DNA from: Saprospiraceae bacterium
GTDB taxonomy: Bacteria; Bacteroidota; Bacteroidia; Chitinophagales; Saprospiraceae
DNA length: 64,000 bases
Assembly (NCBI GenBank): GCA_022448945.1
Contig: JAKVCV010000012.1
Coordinates: forward strand, 259,324 to 323,323
Reading direction: 5' to 3'
Shown here: piece by piece, positions 28,105 to 37,535 of the stretch
Numbering within the stretch: the stretch's first letter is position 1
How the letters are laid out: every line of letters begins with the position of its first letter
Notes under the pieces: model-generated
Database searches by the model: none
The model's input: only the letters and a program-made list of their open reading frames with translations
Told to the model about the DNA's origin: nothing
Translations under genes and position numbers: made by a program

Positions 28105-31100
28105 TTATACATTTTTACGTCCTATAATCCTATAAATTACGATTAGCAAAATAAAGCCCAAACCAACGATTCCATAAAGGCGCCAAGTTCGTACTTTTGT
28201 TTTGAGATATATTGGTCTGGAATCTCCTAATTGTATGAATGGAGACCAGAATGCCGGATGAGCAGCAATGCCATCAGAATTTCTGATATAAAACAATTTT
28301 GCTTGACGAAGTGCCTGAGCTTTATTCATACCATTGGCTAAGTTATCGTAAAAGGATTTCATAATTAAAGCAGTAGAAACATCATTCACCTGCCACAAAG
28401 AAACAACAAGCGAGGGTGCTCCAGCATACATAAATGAGCGCGCTAATGAAATTATACCTTCCCCTTGTTCAAACCTTCCATAACCCGTTTCACAAGCTGA
28501 TAGTACTACCATATCTGCATTAAGTTGTTGCTTGGAAATCTCATGAGCCTGCAAGAAGTTATCTTCTAGTGTATCGTAATTTTCCGTAAATGCCAAACTA
28601 GACATTATAGGACGTCTAGGGTCAAAGACACCATGCATCGCCAAATGAATTACTGCATAATCTGAAGCCTTTTCTTTGAAATAGTTTTCATTAGCATCTT
28701 CGTTGAACAAAAATTCACCAAGATATTTTTTTGATAACGATTGTACCTCCTCCCTAGTTGCTTCTAATGGCATCAATGACCTTCTAAGATTATAATCGTC
28801 TATAAATCTGATTTTTAATAATGAAGAATCAATGTCAGGATAGTCAGCTGCAAATGCTATGATCCTGCGATTATTATTGGTATTAGTATTCAGTATATTT
28901 TCTTTCCATAAAGTCGCTGAATAATTATAACTTATATTATAATCATTCACTAAGTATGATAATGTAGCATAGTCCTGTTCTTGCTTCGAAGGTTTGCTAA
29001 GAAATGTTTCAAATGGCAAATGTCCTAACTCACCATCCGTAACAATTATTAAATTTTTATAAGATTTATTGGTTAAAGCTATATCTAAAAAATTCTGATA
29101 GAACCAATAAGCTGTAGATGTGTAATCCGAAAGCACTTTGGGTTTGCCATTTACAATATCCACGTAGGAGGTCAATGCATTTCTTAATAGTCCAATCTTT
29201 TCTTTCAATTCTTTTGTGTCAACATCTAGTTGGAATAAATCTATATTATCTTTTGTAATACTAAAAAGATAGACGATTGTATCGGTAATTAAATATTCCA
29301 AAAACACCGATTCCTCATCTAATAAGTTTTGGACTTCAGAAGCCTTAGCAGTTATACTCGCATATTTTAGCGCATGATACTTTGGATATTCATGCCTGAT
29401 AGAGTCTAAAAAAAGATCAATGTCTATTTGCAAGCCACTTAATTCTCTTAATATTTCTGAATGCACTTTACTATTTCTATATTCATATTCCTGTTGCTTA
29501 AGTTCGGAAAACTTATTCTGTAAACTTATTTCATAATCGATAAGATCATCGGGCAAATCACCAATATTATATGCTCGATTACCTTTTACAGCATCTGACA
29601 ATAACATTGATTTATTAAATTCTGCAAAACTGAATGCTTCTTGTATATATTCATCTTTGCGGAGTAACTTAGCTGATTCAATACCATGTCGAATAAAAAA
29701 GATACTTGATGAAACAACCCGCAATTTATCTTTCTCATTTATAAGCTCATTTCGAAATTGCTCATTAAGTTGTATGGATACTTTTGCAAGCGTATAACGT
29801 TTTTTAAGAATTTGTCGATTCCCATTTAATTCATATTGATCCTTTAAAACACTCAACAGTGTCTTTAATAAAGTACTCATTTGAGGGAAGGAATAATATT
29901 CAAAACCTATAAGCTCTGAAAAATCTAAAAATTTGTATGTACTATCTATTTCAACACAGTTGAAATCTATTCCCTGCAAACACAATTCGTATGCTTTATC
30001 TAATTCTCCTGTTTTCCTATAAAGTAATGCAAGATTATTAAGTCCTGTAACATATCCAGGATGTTCATTACCATAAATATTATATTTAATATTATTGGCT
30101 TTAAAAAAAAGTTCTTCAGCCTTTTTATAGCGCTGCATCTTGACATACAAAGCGGCAAGATTATTTAGGTTAATAGCATATGAAAGATGATCTTCACCCA
30201 AAATATTTTTTAAAATCACATTAGACTCTAAAGCATATAATTCTGCCTTTTGATATGCATTATTCTTTTCATAGAACATAGCAAGATTATTTAAACTTGC
30301 AGCATAATCAGGATGTTGAGTGCCTAAAGCTTTTAATCGTATTTTTTGAGATTCTAAAAAAAGACTTTCCGCCTTTACATTTTCTCCCATGTTCATATAC
30401 AAAGCAGCAAGATTATTAAGTCCTGTAGCATAATGTGGGTGGTCTACCCCCAATGTTTCCGACTCTATATTCTTACATTGCAAATAGAATACCTCTGCCT
30501 TTTTATAATTGCCCAAATTATAATATAAAACTGCAAGGTTATTAAGACTAACAGCATAATCAGGGTGTTTTTCTCCTAAAGTTTTTGCTCTAATATTTTT
30601 TGCCTTAAGATATAAATCTTCCACTTTTTTATATCGCCCCATATATTTATAGGTCATCGCCAAATTGTGGAGACTTGTTGCATATTCAGGATGTTCTTCA
30701 CCCCATACTTTTTTTCTGATTTCTTTTGCCTCCAGAAAAAGGGCTTCGGCTTTTTTGTAAGTTCCAATCCTAAGGTATAGATGTGCAAGATTATTAATTG
30801 TCGTAGCATAATCAATGTGATCCGTTCCGATTATTTGCGCTCTTATTTTTTTTACAGTTAGAAAAGTTTGTTCTGCTTTATCATATTCCCCCACTTGGGT
30901 ATAAAAAAAACCCAATCCAGAATTATATTTAGCAACAAGTGTATCTACCTCACCAAATTCAGCTATCGCTTTATCTCTCCCTGTAATCATATAAGGTATT
31001 GCTTTAGAATAATGACCTTTGAGATATTCAATATTCATAAGACTATCTAGCTCATCAAAGCTTAGGGTCTTTAAATTATCTTGAGCTGAGAGATTAAAAT

Positions 31101-31188
31101 TAAAAACAACAATAGATATACACAGGGAAAAATATACCCTGAAAGCAGAAAAAAATGGGTTCAATTTTAAATTTGATTTTTTTTGCAT
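28105..31188 (-). CDS. TPR-CHAT protein (caspase-like peptidase domain)
   Basis: The start is ATG 31188 (1027 residues); the frame opens six codons earlier with TTG, but the ATG begins the signal-like MQKKSNLKLNPFFSAFRVY segment. A hydrophobic segment (about 20-36) is followed by about eight 42-residue TPRs of the kinesin-light-chain type (consensus HPDYAxSLNNLAxLYxxxGxYxKAE). A helical linker and a C-terminal CHAT domain come next, with the His/Cys pair intact: His852 in LAMHGVF and Cys899 in LSACETG, then EGIISLARSFMYAGA and VSLWQVND. The protein closes with one transmembrane segment (about 1005-1023). CHAT is a clan-CD caspase-like peptidase fold, and the TPRs probably bind the activating partner or substrate. 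The product is presumably held in the envelope. No obvious partner gene sits beside it. Confidence 0.9.
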   Translation of the reverse strand: MQKKSNLKLNPFFSAFRVYFSLCISIVVFNFNLSAQDNLKTLSFDELDSLMNIEYLKGHYSKAIPYMITGRDKAIAEFGEVDTLVAKYNSGLGFFYTQVGEYDKAEQTFLTVKKIRAQIIGTDHIDYATTINNLAHLYLRIGTYKKAEALFLEAKEIRKKVWGEEHPEYATSLHNLAMTYKYMGRYKKVEDLYLKAKNIRAKTLGEKHPDYAVSLNNLAVLYYNLGNYKKAEVFYLQCKNIESETLGVDHPHYATGLNNLAALYMNMGENVKAESLFLESQKIRLKALGTQHPDYAASLNNLAMFYEKNNAYQKAELYALESNVILKNILGEDHLSYAINLNNLAALYVKMQRYKKAEELFFKANNIKYNIYGNEHPGYVTGLNNLALLYRKTGELDKAYELCLQGIDFNCVEIDSTYKFLDFSELIGFEYYSFPQMSTLLKTLLSVLKDQYELNGNRQILKKRYTLAKVSIQLNEQFRNELINEKDKLRVVSSSIFFIRHGIESAKLLRKDEYIQEAFSFAEFNKSMLLSDAVKGNRAYNIGDLPDDLIDYEISLQNKFSELKQQEYEYRNSKVHSEILRELSGLQIDIDLFLDSIRHEYPKYHALKYASITAKASEVQNLLDEESVFLEYLITDTIVYLFSITKDNIDLFQLDVDTKELKEKIGLLRNALTSYVDIVNGKPKVLSDYTSTAYWFYQNFLDIALTNKSYKNLIIVTDGELGHLPFETFLSKPSKQEQDYATLSYLVNDYNISYNYSATLWKENILNTNTNNNRRIIAFAADYPDIDSSLLKIRFIDDYNLRRSLMPLEATREEVQSLSKKYLGEFLFNEDANENYFKEKASDYAVIHLAMHGVFDPRRPIMSSLAFTENYDTLEDNFLQAHEISKQQLNADMVVLSACETGYGRFEQGEGIISLARSFMYAGAPSLVVSLWQVNDVSTALIMKSFYDNLANGMNKAQALRQAKLFYIRNSDGIAAHPAFWSPFIQLGDSRPIYLKTKVRTWRLYGIVGLGFILLIVIYRIIGRKNV

Positions 31189-31397
31189 ACATATAAATAT
31201 TTGCAATACATCTAACTTGTTTAAGAAAAATTACAAACAAAAATACCTCTATTTATTTTATTTAATAAATAAGCATGATGAATTTTACAAATAAAAATTC
31301 ATTATATTTATATTAAAAAAGATCTCAAGAATATTGGGTATAGGACACGATCATATATCTTGACAAAATATATCTAATAACGCACTAAAAATACATT

Positions 31398-31880
31398 ATG
31401 AGCATATTAATGAAATTACTTATTTACTTAACCTCAGGTATATTTCTTTTTCTGGGCTTTTTTATGATCTTCAGCTCCCGGGTCAATCTAGATGATTTTG
31501 AAAAATTAACCAGCAAATTAAAAGAGCCATTAAAAAAAGATATTTATAATGGCAATGGCTACGATGAAATCTCTGCTACATTTTATCTGGAAGATAACCC
31601 TCAACGCTATCGTATTGATTCAGATTTATTAGATCCTTTTAGTGATCAAGTCTGGAAGTTAAAACCTGGGCAAACCATATCTATTTATGTAATAAAGAAT
31701 AACCGTTTATATGGAGCGAAACCATACGTTGTCTGTGGCCTTGAACTCGAAGATTCAACAGTTATTATACCCCTTGAACAGGGCATTAGGCAACTGCAGG
31801 GTCGTCTTAAAGAAGGAATTATAGGTCTTATTATGGGGCTGGCAATTTTATTTTGGTGTTGGAAGAAAGGGCTAGATTAG
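31398..31880 (+). CDS. Membrane protein, unknown function
   Basis: A 160-residue protein with a transmembrane segment at each end (about 6-26 and 138-155) and a soluble beta-rich domain of about 110 residues between them (from SSRVNLDDFEKL through RYRIDSDLL, GQTISIYVIKNN and VVCGLELED). The hairpin topology would place the middle domain on one side of the inner membrane, similar to bacterial DUF3592-like proteins, though I cannot confirm that family. It stands alone and is divergent from the TPR-CHAT gene. Start: ATG at 31398; the next Met, at residue 5, is equally possible. Confidence 0.65.
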   Translation: MSILMKLLIYLTSGIFLFLGFFMIFSSRVNLDDFEKLTSKLKEPLKKDIYNGNGYDEISATFYLEDNPQRYRIDSDLLDPFSDQVWKLKPGQTISIYVIKNNRLYGAKPYVVCGLELEDSTVIIPLEQGIRQLQGRLKEGIIGLIMGLAILFWCWKKGLD

Positions 31881-32189
31881 GTATCCTTTTAAAAAGCAAT
31901 AATTTAAAGAGATTGTCTGATAAAAAATTATGGATTTTTTTTAGAATAGGAATATAAAATATAATAAAACACAAATTGAACTAATGGATTCTACTAATAA
32001 AGCATATAATCAATTAATATAATATTCAATTTTAAAATTACCTTAAAAAAATATTCAATTATTAGTAAACAACAAATTAAAGACTTAATATAGATGCATC
32101 AAAAATGGTGGAGTTACCTTTTACTATCAGTTATCTCAATTAAAACCAAACTTGCTGCCAATATTTTTCTTACTAAAAACAATTATCAA
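31881..32189. other. Intergenic region upstream of duplicated lipoprotein
   Basis: About 309 bases of very A+T-rich DNA. A frame starting at 32094 runs into the next gene, but its first 32 residues have no signal-peptide logic, and the lipoprotein start at 32190 is preferred. No other feature is seen. Confidence 0.45.
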
Positions 32190-33002
32190 ATGAAACAATT
32201 AATGACTTTAATGATATTAATAGCATTTGCTACTTTAATATCTTGTGACGGAGTTTCTACAAAAACACCTGAAGGTGCTGTTAAAGGTTTTTATAATGCA
32301 ATCTCAGCAATGGATTTTGAAAAAGCAGAATCATTTGTTACAAAAGAAAGTAAGGAAGTAATTGGTTTATTAAAAGGACTAAAACAAATGGGGGACGATG
32401 AGGAAATAAAAGAGCTAGAAGGAACAAAAGCGAAAAAAGTATTATCACCTCCAAATGGTAATTTTACTTTTGGAATCAATAAAAAAGCTACAAATGTTAA
32501 ATGTGAAATTGATGGTGATAAAGCTGTATGTACAATTTGCTGTGATGAAAATGGTAATTTTAGTGCTGAAAAATTTAATGTACATAAAGTTAACGTTAGT
32601 TGGTTAGTATACTTACCAGAAACTAAAATAATCGAAGAAACTGTTAAAGGTTTTTATAATGCAATCTCAGCAATGGATTTTGAAAAAGCAGAATCATTTG
32701 TTACAAAAGAAAGTAAGGAAGTAATTGGTTTATTAAAAGGACTAAAACAAATGGGGGACGATGAAGCAATGAAGGATATAGAAGATAAAAAGGCCGAAAA
32801 AGTTAAATGTGAAATCGATGGGGATAAGGCCGAATGTGAGGTTTGCTGTGATGAAGATGGTAATTTTAGTGATGAAAAATTTAACGTAAAAAAAGTTGAC
32901 GGCAAATGGTTGGTATCCATTTCAAAAGAAGACATGAACAAAGAAGATGATATGGACATGGATTTCGACATGGATATGGATGAAGAAACAGATGAGGAAT
33001 AA
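32190..33002 (+). CDS. DUF4878-like lipoprotein with internal duplication
   Basis: The start is ATG 32190, the codon that gives a proper lipoprotein signal (QLMTLMILIAFATLISC, lipidated Cys at about residue 19). A frame 32 codons longer exists but puts non-signal sequence first. The 270-residue product contains two copies of one domain of about 110 residues (VKGFYNAISAMDFEKAESFV through WLV), which resembles DUF4878/NTF2-like lipoproteins. The first part of both copies is identical at DNA level for 124 bases. Each copy has a KCEIDGDKA and CCDE-GNFS cysteine cluster. The tail is acidic (DMDMDFDMDMDEETDEE). The first copy has about 20 extra residues (LSPPNGNFTFGINKK). Function unknown. A terminator-like hairpin follows. 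Confidence 0.8.
   Translation: MKQLMTLMILIAFATLISCDGVSTKTPEGAVKGFYNAISAMDFEKAESFVTKESKEVIGLLKGLKQMGDDEEIKELEGTKAKKVLSPPNGNFTFGINKKATNVKCEIDGDKAVCTICCDENGNFSAEKFNVHKVNVSWLVYLPETKIIEETVKGFYNAISAMDFEKAESFVTKESKEVIGLLKGLKQMGDDEAMKDIEDKKAEKVKCEIDGDKAECEVCCDEDGNFSDEKFNVKKVDGKWLVSISKEDMNKEDDMDMDFDMDMDEETDEE
32278..32401 (+). repeat. Perfect 124-bp direct repeat, copy 1
   Basis: This segment is identical, base for base, to 32641-32764, at an offset of 363 bases (121 codons), so the reading frame is kept. It encodes the N-terminal half of the duplicated lipoprotein domain. The flanking domain sequence is similar but diverged. Confidence 0.9.
32641..32764 (+). repeat. Perfect 124-bp direct repeat, copy 2
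   Basis: Second copy of the in-frame direct repeat. Absence of even silent differences over 124 bases, next to clearly diverged sequence on both sides, points to recent duplication or gene conversion rather than old domain duplication. Confidence 0.9.
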
Positions 33003-33034
33003 TTCAAGACTTAACTTATTATAAGTAATTACAA

Positions 33035-33061
33035 CGTGTCATCTCCAAAAGAGATGGCACG
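33035..33061 (+). terminator. Hairpin after duplicated lipoprotein gene
   Basis: CGTGTCATCTC pairs with GAGATGGCACG over 11 positions (one G-U) across a five-base loop, then CTTTCATT follows. It lies 33 bases after the stop codon at 33002 and has the shape of an intrinsic terminator with a weak T-tract. Confidence 0.6.
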
Positions 33062-33133
33062 CTTTCATTAGTACACTATATAAGCGCTTAGGATAAACGT
33101 AAAACCAAATTCGTCTAATAAATTAGCCATTCC

Positions 33134-33871
33134 ATGCGATTGCTCTTTCTTTTTTTTGCTGCCATTATTTTAAATCTGTTTGCCTGTAGGCAAACCAATA
33201 AAGGAGACTATATCAACAAAGGGGATACATCCCCTCCCCTTGATGATTCTATTAGCAAAAAAATAATGCAAAGATTTGCAAAGCTTTATCAATCCCCCTC
33301 AAAAAAAAACAAAGCAAATGCCTCATTAAGCAATGAAGAAATAGCATTGTTAAAAGATGGAGACATTATTTTAAGAAAAGGTTTTGGAACTATAAGTGAT
33401 TTTATTTCTATTTACCTAAATGAAACATATCCCGTAACACATTGTGCGTTTTATTTGTATAATGGACTTAACAATCCTATGGTTTTACATACAGTATCAA
33501 ATGATTCGGTCTCAGGAATGTTTACAGAACCGCTAAAAAATTATATTCATCAAAGCCAATCAGGAACAATTGCAGTAGTTAGACTCAAGGGCACAGATAA
33601 TCAAAAAAAAGGGGTTCTTAATGAAGCCAAGCGCCTATTAAAAAAAGAAGTTCCATTTGACATGGCCTTTAACGATTATGATTCTACCCATATGTATTGT
33701 GCTGAAATGATGTGTACAGTTTTTAGAAATGTATATCAAAAAGATCTACTACCAGAACGTGCAATATACAGTGGAGTTGATGTAATAAGAATGCGTAATT
33801 TTTTTAATCCGGATAATTTTGATATTATATTTAACCAATTTGATTCAACAGAAATAAAAATTATGAATTAA
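33134..33871 (+). CDS. YiiX-like permuted papain-fold cysteine peptidase, lipoprotein
   Basis: A 245-residue lipoprotein (lipobox LFAC, Cys18) with the circularly permuted NlpC/P60-type fold of the YiiX/YebB family. The LLKDGDIILRKG strand opens the domain, the catalytic His103 lies in YPVTHCAFYL, and the catalytic Cys189 in MYCAEMM follows a long helix (LNEAKRLLKKEVPFDMAF). The order His before Cys is the permuted arrangement. Members cleave or bind amide-linked substrates such as peptidoglycan peptides or lipids; the substrate is not known here. It lies between a terminator-like hairpin and a flavoprotein gene 65 bases downstream, on the same strand. Confidence 0.82.
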   Translation: MRLLFLFFAAIILNLFACRQTNKGDYINKGDTSPPLDDSISKKIMQRFAKLYQSPSKKNKANASLSNEEIALLKDGDIILRKGFGTISDFISIYLNETYPVTHCAFYLYNGLNNPMVLHTVSNDSVSGMFTEPLKNYIHQSQSGTIAVVRLKGTDNQKKGVLNEAKRLLKKEVPFDMAFNDYDSTHMYCAEMMCTVFRNVYQKDLLPERAIYSGVDVIRMRNFFNPDNFDIIFNQFDSTEIKIMN

Positions 33872-33936
33872 GATTGAAATTCTAAACAAATATTGCTAAG
33901 TTTTAAACACATATTTTAACCAAATAAGCCTTTATA

Positions 33937-34518
33937 ATGCCAAAAAAAATACTGATAATTGATGGTCATCCTGATGAGCAAAGTTACTGTACTGCACTTT
34001 GCAAAGCTTATAGAAAAGGAGCTATAAAAGCTGGTGCTATAATTGAAGAAATAATTATTCGGGATTTAGATTTTAAATTAAATCTTCAGTATGGTTATAG
34101 AAAACGTACTGAACTTGAACCTTGTTTGGTGGATGCTCAAAGAAAATTCTTCGAAGCTGATCATATCGTCTGGATACATCCGGTATGGTGGGGATCTTAC
34201 CCGGCAATTATGAAAGGCTTTATAGATCGTGTTTTTTTACCACGTTTTTTCTTTAAGAAAATTCCCGGGAAAAGTACTACATGGGAAAAATTACTTACCA
34301 ATAAAAGTGCACATATCATTTATACCTTAGATACTCCCAAAATATTTTGGTGGTTAGCTGGAAGACCAAGTTTTTTGGCGCTGAAATATACTACCCTATT
34401 CTATTGTGGTGTGTCCCCTATACGAGGTACAGCTCTAGGTATTATACGTTTATCAAGTGAAAAGAAACGCAAAAAATGGCTTAATAAAGTTGAAAAGCTG
34501 GGAGAAAAACTTAAATAA
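33937..34518 (+). CDS. NAD(P)H:quinone oxidoreductase-like flavoprotein (flavodoxin_2)
   Basis: A 193-residue cytoplasmic flavoprotein of the KefF/MdaB/YheR group. It begins with the FMN/FAD-binding strand KILIIDGHPDEQSYCTAL and has the flavodoxin_2 core ADHIVWIHPVWWGSYPAIMK followed by GFIDRVFLPRFFF. Length and motif order are standard. Such enzymes reduce quinones or other electrophiles with NAD(P)H. It follows the permuted papain-like gene on the same strand by 65 bases and ends close to the convergent acetyltransferase gene. Confidence 0.88.
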   Translation: MPKKILIIDGHPDEQSYCTALCKAYRKGAIKAGAIIEEIIIRDLDFKLNLQYGYRKRTELEPCLVDAQRKFFEADHIVWIHPVWWGSYPAIMKGFIDRVFLPRFFFKKIPGKSTTWEKLLTNKSAHIIYTLDTPKIFWWLAGRPSFLALKYTTLFYCGVSPIRGTALGIIRLSSEKKRKKWLNKVEKLGEKLK

Positions 34519-34558
34519 AATTAGTAGAAAGATCTCCTTCTGCAAGTATTAATTTTAA

Positions 34559-35044
34559 CTACAGTTGATACAAATCAACATAGTTTTTCAAACCTTTAGT
34601 ACTAAACTTACAATTTATCCATTCAGCATCCAATTGGGCATTGATTTTTTTATAAAATCCAATTGCTGGTGTATTCCATTCCAATACTTGCCAGGTAAAT
34701 CTTTTAGAACCTATGTTATACGCTGTCTTGACCAACCAATCAAACATTAATTTACCAATCCCTTTTCTCCGCATATTTTCTGATACTACTATATCCTCCA
34801 AATGCATTGCCCTACCTTTCCATGTTGAATAAGTAAAAAAATAAACTGCAGTTCCAACTATCACATCATTTTCCAAAGCAACAATAAACCTGAATGCCGG
34901 ATCAGTTCCAAAGGCATCTTCGTACATTATTTTATCTGTAATAATTACTTCCTCAGCAGCCCGTTCATATTCTGCTAATTCTTTAATCAGTAAAAAAACA
35001 CTTGGTATATCTTCGGGTATTCCTTCTCTTATTATAATGGACAT
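34559..35044 (-). CDS. GNAT acetyltransferase, spermidine/spermine acetyltransferase-like
   Basis: A 161-residue GNAT enzyme. The acetyl-CoA loop is RRKGIG within LEDIVVSENMRRKGIGKLMF. Along its whole length it follows the pattern of eukaryote-type diamine (SSAT) acetyltransferases: the REG/RxA start with LIKELAEYERA, the EDAFG segment, YFFTYSTWKGRAMHLEDIVV, and the ending EWNTPAIGFYKKINA. SSAT enzymes acetylate polyamines or related amines, so a small amine is the likely substrate; the identity is inference. It is a single gene, convergent with the flavoprotein. Start: ATG at 35044. Confidence 0.85.
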   Translation of the reverse strand: MSIIIREGIPEDIPSVFLLIKELAEYERAAEEVIITDKIMYEDAFGTDPAFRFIVALENDVIVGTAVYFFTYSTWKGRAMHLEDIVVSENMRRKGIGKLMFDWLVKTAYNIGSKRFTWQVLEWNTPAIGFYKKINAQLDAEWINCKFSTKGLKNYVDLYQL

Positions 35045-35223
35045 TGGTTCTATTTCATAAAAAAATATAAGTATAAAAATGCTTTGCCATAAATATAATA
35101 ATTCGAAATTAGATCAGGGTTTTTAACTTAAACTAAGTTTGAATTATTATATTTCTGACATATCATTATTTTTAATGCAATATTTCATTCTGAATTTTGT
35201 TTAGTTTTTTTTGCTGTTTTTAC

Positions 35224-36225
35224 ATGAAAAAATTTGTGCTTCTTTTAACGATTTGTTTTATTAGCTATAAGGTCTTATGGCAAAACACTCCTGACGAAAA
35301 CCTAGCTAAACCTTGTGTATGTAGTATACCTAATTCAGATGATATATATCGCGGTAGTGCTAAAAATTTAAAAGAAGCGTCTTTACCATCCTCTTACAGG
35401 GCATTACTAGCAAATCGATTTAATTCTCTTGAAGACTTAAAATCAATAATTAATATTGAATATATTAATACTGGCTCAGACAGTGCAGGCAATTGGAATT
35501 CAATGGTCAAGATAAAACACTGTAGCAATGGTTTAGAAGTTACGAGCATCCTAAAGTCAGGTGTAGATCAAGGTAATATTATTGATGTAAAAGAGAGTGG
35601 CTTTTGGAAACGCGTTCAACTATTATTTAAAACTCCGTTTGCAATTGCAAACAGAATAGATCTGCGTAAAATATTTACACTTGCCCGTAAGCGGGATTAT
35701 TTATTTGGTGAAGACGATAAAGCATTTTTTGATCTGGCCCAAGCAATGGTATACAATATAAGAACTAAAGACCTTGCATACATACACCCAAGAGATAGTA
35801 GTGAGAAAGGATATCTAAACTCATTTAATCATATTACGGCACAAGCATTGATTACATCTTGTTTTTCAGAGCAATTAGCTGATTTTGTTGCTGATGTGCA
35901 TGAGCGCTACAAAATGCCCCAATTGGTAACGGGAAAATTTACCCGAGAACAAATTATTCATCCAGATGATAACCCAATAGACAATTATGTAGATTTGATT
36001 AATAATGAATGGGGTCAGGAAATAGGCAAAAAGCTAAGAAAGAAATTCAAAATAACCCGAAACACCTATTGGACACCAGAATTATTAGCAGACTATCTTA
36101 ATGAAATACAAGTTTATTATAGTTGGTCATTTCAAATAGCTTTTAAACCATTTGTCCCTAATAATGAAATAATAAAAAAATTCTCTAATAAAATCAATAA
36201 AGTAAAGGCAGGCTTTTATTGGTAA
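35224..36225 (+). CDS. Secreted hypothetical protein
   Basis: I use ATG 35224 (333 residues). An upstream in-frame TTG at 35197 adds nine residues, but the signal peptide (KKFVLLLTICFISYKVLWQ) starts properly at the ATG. The mature protein has no membrane segment. The first half is beta-rich with a CVCSIP motif; the second half is helical (YMPQLVTGKFTREQ-type segments) and ends in basic residues. It does not carry a T9SS tail, so a periplasmic location is likely. Upstream there are about 180 bases to the divergent GNAT gene. No family is recognised. Confidence 0.65.
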   Translation: MKKFVLLLTICFISYKVLWQNTPDENLAKPCVCSIPNSDDIYRGSAKNLKEASLPSSYRALLANRFNSLEDLKSIINIEYINTGSDSAGNWNSMVKIKHCSNGLEVTSILKSGVDQGNIIDVKESGFWKRVQLLFKTPFAIANRIDLRKIFTLARKRDYLFGEDDKAFFDLAQAMVYNIRTKDLAYIHPRDSSEKGYLNSFNHITAQALITSCFSEQLADFVADVHERYKMPQLVTGKFTREQIIHPDDNPIDNYVDLINNEWGQEIGKKLRKKFKITRNTYWTPELLADYLNEIQVYYSWSFQIAFKPFVPNNEIIKKFSNKINKVKAGFYW

Positions 36226-36254
36226 TGCCTATGATGGCACGAAAACTACTAAGA

Positions 36255-37535
36255 TTAATTATTGTTTTTTTTAAGACAAAATTTAGCATTTAGGTATCTA
36301 CCAGAAGTATCATCAACTATACTGTAAGCATCTTTAATTTCTTTAGCGCCTATTGTGTTCCACTCAACTAATTTTTCGAACCAATCTTCATTAATACAAG
36401 CATTGGAAAATTCTGCTCCTATCAAAATTGATTCGGTAAATTTTGCTGCCCTAAGGAGGGAACCCGTCAAATCCGAATCCGTCAAATTTGCTTTTGTGAG
36501 ATTTGCTACTAATAAATCACAATCCGTCAAATCCACTCCATTTAGTATTACACCTGTGAGATCTGCATAACGTAAAGATGCTTTCCTTAAGTTTGCATTT
36601 AATAGATTTGCACTCGTCAAATTTGATCCATCTAGTATTGTAGATTTCAATGATGCATTGTTCAGATCAGACCATCTTAAATCCACCCTTTTCATTTTGG
36701 CACTATCCAAATTTGCGCCTCTTAAATTGCAACCCCATAAATTAACTTCATACAAATTGGCGCCTTTTAAATTTACACCTTGCAAATTTGCACCACGCAA
36801 ATCTGCACCTTGTAAATCTATGCCATTTAGGTCCATGCCTTTAAGATCTGCGCCTCTCAAATCAGTTGTATTAAAAGAGGTGCTAAGTTTTATCTTATCA
36901 AATGAAACTGAATCGATGTTCATCAAGGACAATGCTAACAATAATTGACCCCTTTCCGGACTTAATTTGTTTACTGATAAGCTATCACCATCAAAATATC
37001 TGTATGGTTTCAAAGAGAAATTCAATGCAGCTATACGTGCAATAATAGCATCATTGAGTATTCGTTTAGGTTCCTGTTTAATTTCCTCTTCAATATTATC
37101 CAAAATATTGCTCATCATAAACACTTGGTTACTCTGTCTGATAGACTCTATTAATTCTATTTGTTCATGAATTTTATCCTTCTGATACTTAGTATGTGTA
37201 TCAAAAATTTGATTTTGTCTGTAAATCAACACACTACTAATCATTCCACCAACAACAATGAACACAGTAACCATCAACCAAATCGTAGTATGAATACTAA
37301 CCAAACCCTTTGTTTCTCCCTTTGCTTCTTTTTTGCCAATTAAACGAACTAAAAATGCATTCTTATTCCATACAAATAGTAAAGTCAATAAGAATAAAAC
37401 CAATGCTAAGCATAAACCAAAACCCAATAAAAAGGAATAATCTTTTTCTAGATAAGGTAACCGCAAAAAACCTAACACCCATCCCATTATAGTACCAAGA
37501 GTAACACCAATAAGAAGATTTCTAATGCCTTTCAT
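36255..37535 (-). CDS. Membrane-anchored pentapeptide-repeat protein
   Basis: A 426-residue protein with three transmembrane segments near the N-terminus (about 5-24, 34-54 and 83-106), a helical linker, and then pentapeptide repeats of the A(D/N)LxG/A type from about residue 224 to 388 (for example LRGADLKGMDLNGIDLQGAD, ANLQGVNLKGANLYEVNLWG). About 33 consecutive five-residue units form a right-handed quadrilateral beta-helix. The short C-terminal tail is not repetitive. The cytoplasmic or periplasmic side of the helix is not determined. Similar membrane-anchored proteins are widespread and of unknown role; gyrase protection is known only for soluble members such as Qnr. The shadow frames on the plus strand come from the repeat periodicity. 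Confidence 0.9.
   Translation of the reverse strand: MKGIRNLLIGVTLGTIMGWVLGFLRLPYLEKDYSFLLGFGLCLALVLFLLTLLFVWNKNAFLVRLIGKKEAKGETKGLVSIHTTIWLMVTVFIVVGGMISSVLIYRQNQIFDTHTKYQKDKIHEQIELIESIRQSNQVFMMSNILDNIEEEIKQEPKRILNDAIIARIAALNFSLKPYRYFDGDSLSVNKLSPERGQLLLALSLMNIDSVSFDKIKLSTSFNTTDLRGADLKGMDLNGIDLQGADLRGANLQGVNLKGANLYEVNLWGCNLRGANLDSAKMKRVDLRWSDLNNASLKSTILDGSNLTSANLLNANLRKASLRYADLTGVILNGVDLTDCDLLVANLTKANLTDSDLTGSLLRAAKFTESILIGAEFSNACINEDWFEKLVEWNTIGAKEIKDAYSIVDDTSGRYLNAKFCLKKNNN

Noticed and set aside
32654-33007. Antisense Ser-rich frame of 117 residues
   Set aside because: It is the reverse of the acidic Asp/Met/Glu tail and repeats of the duplicated lipoprotein.
36355-37492. Several plus-strand open frames of 60-96 residues
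   Set aside because: They are opposite the pentapeptide-repeat gene and mirror its five-codon periodicity; no start or domain logic.
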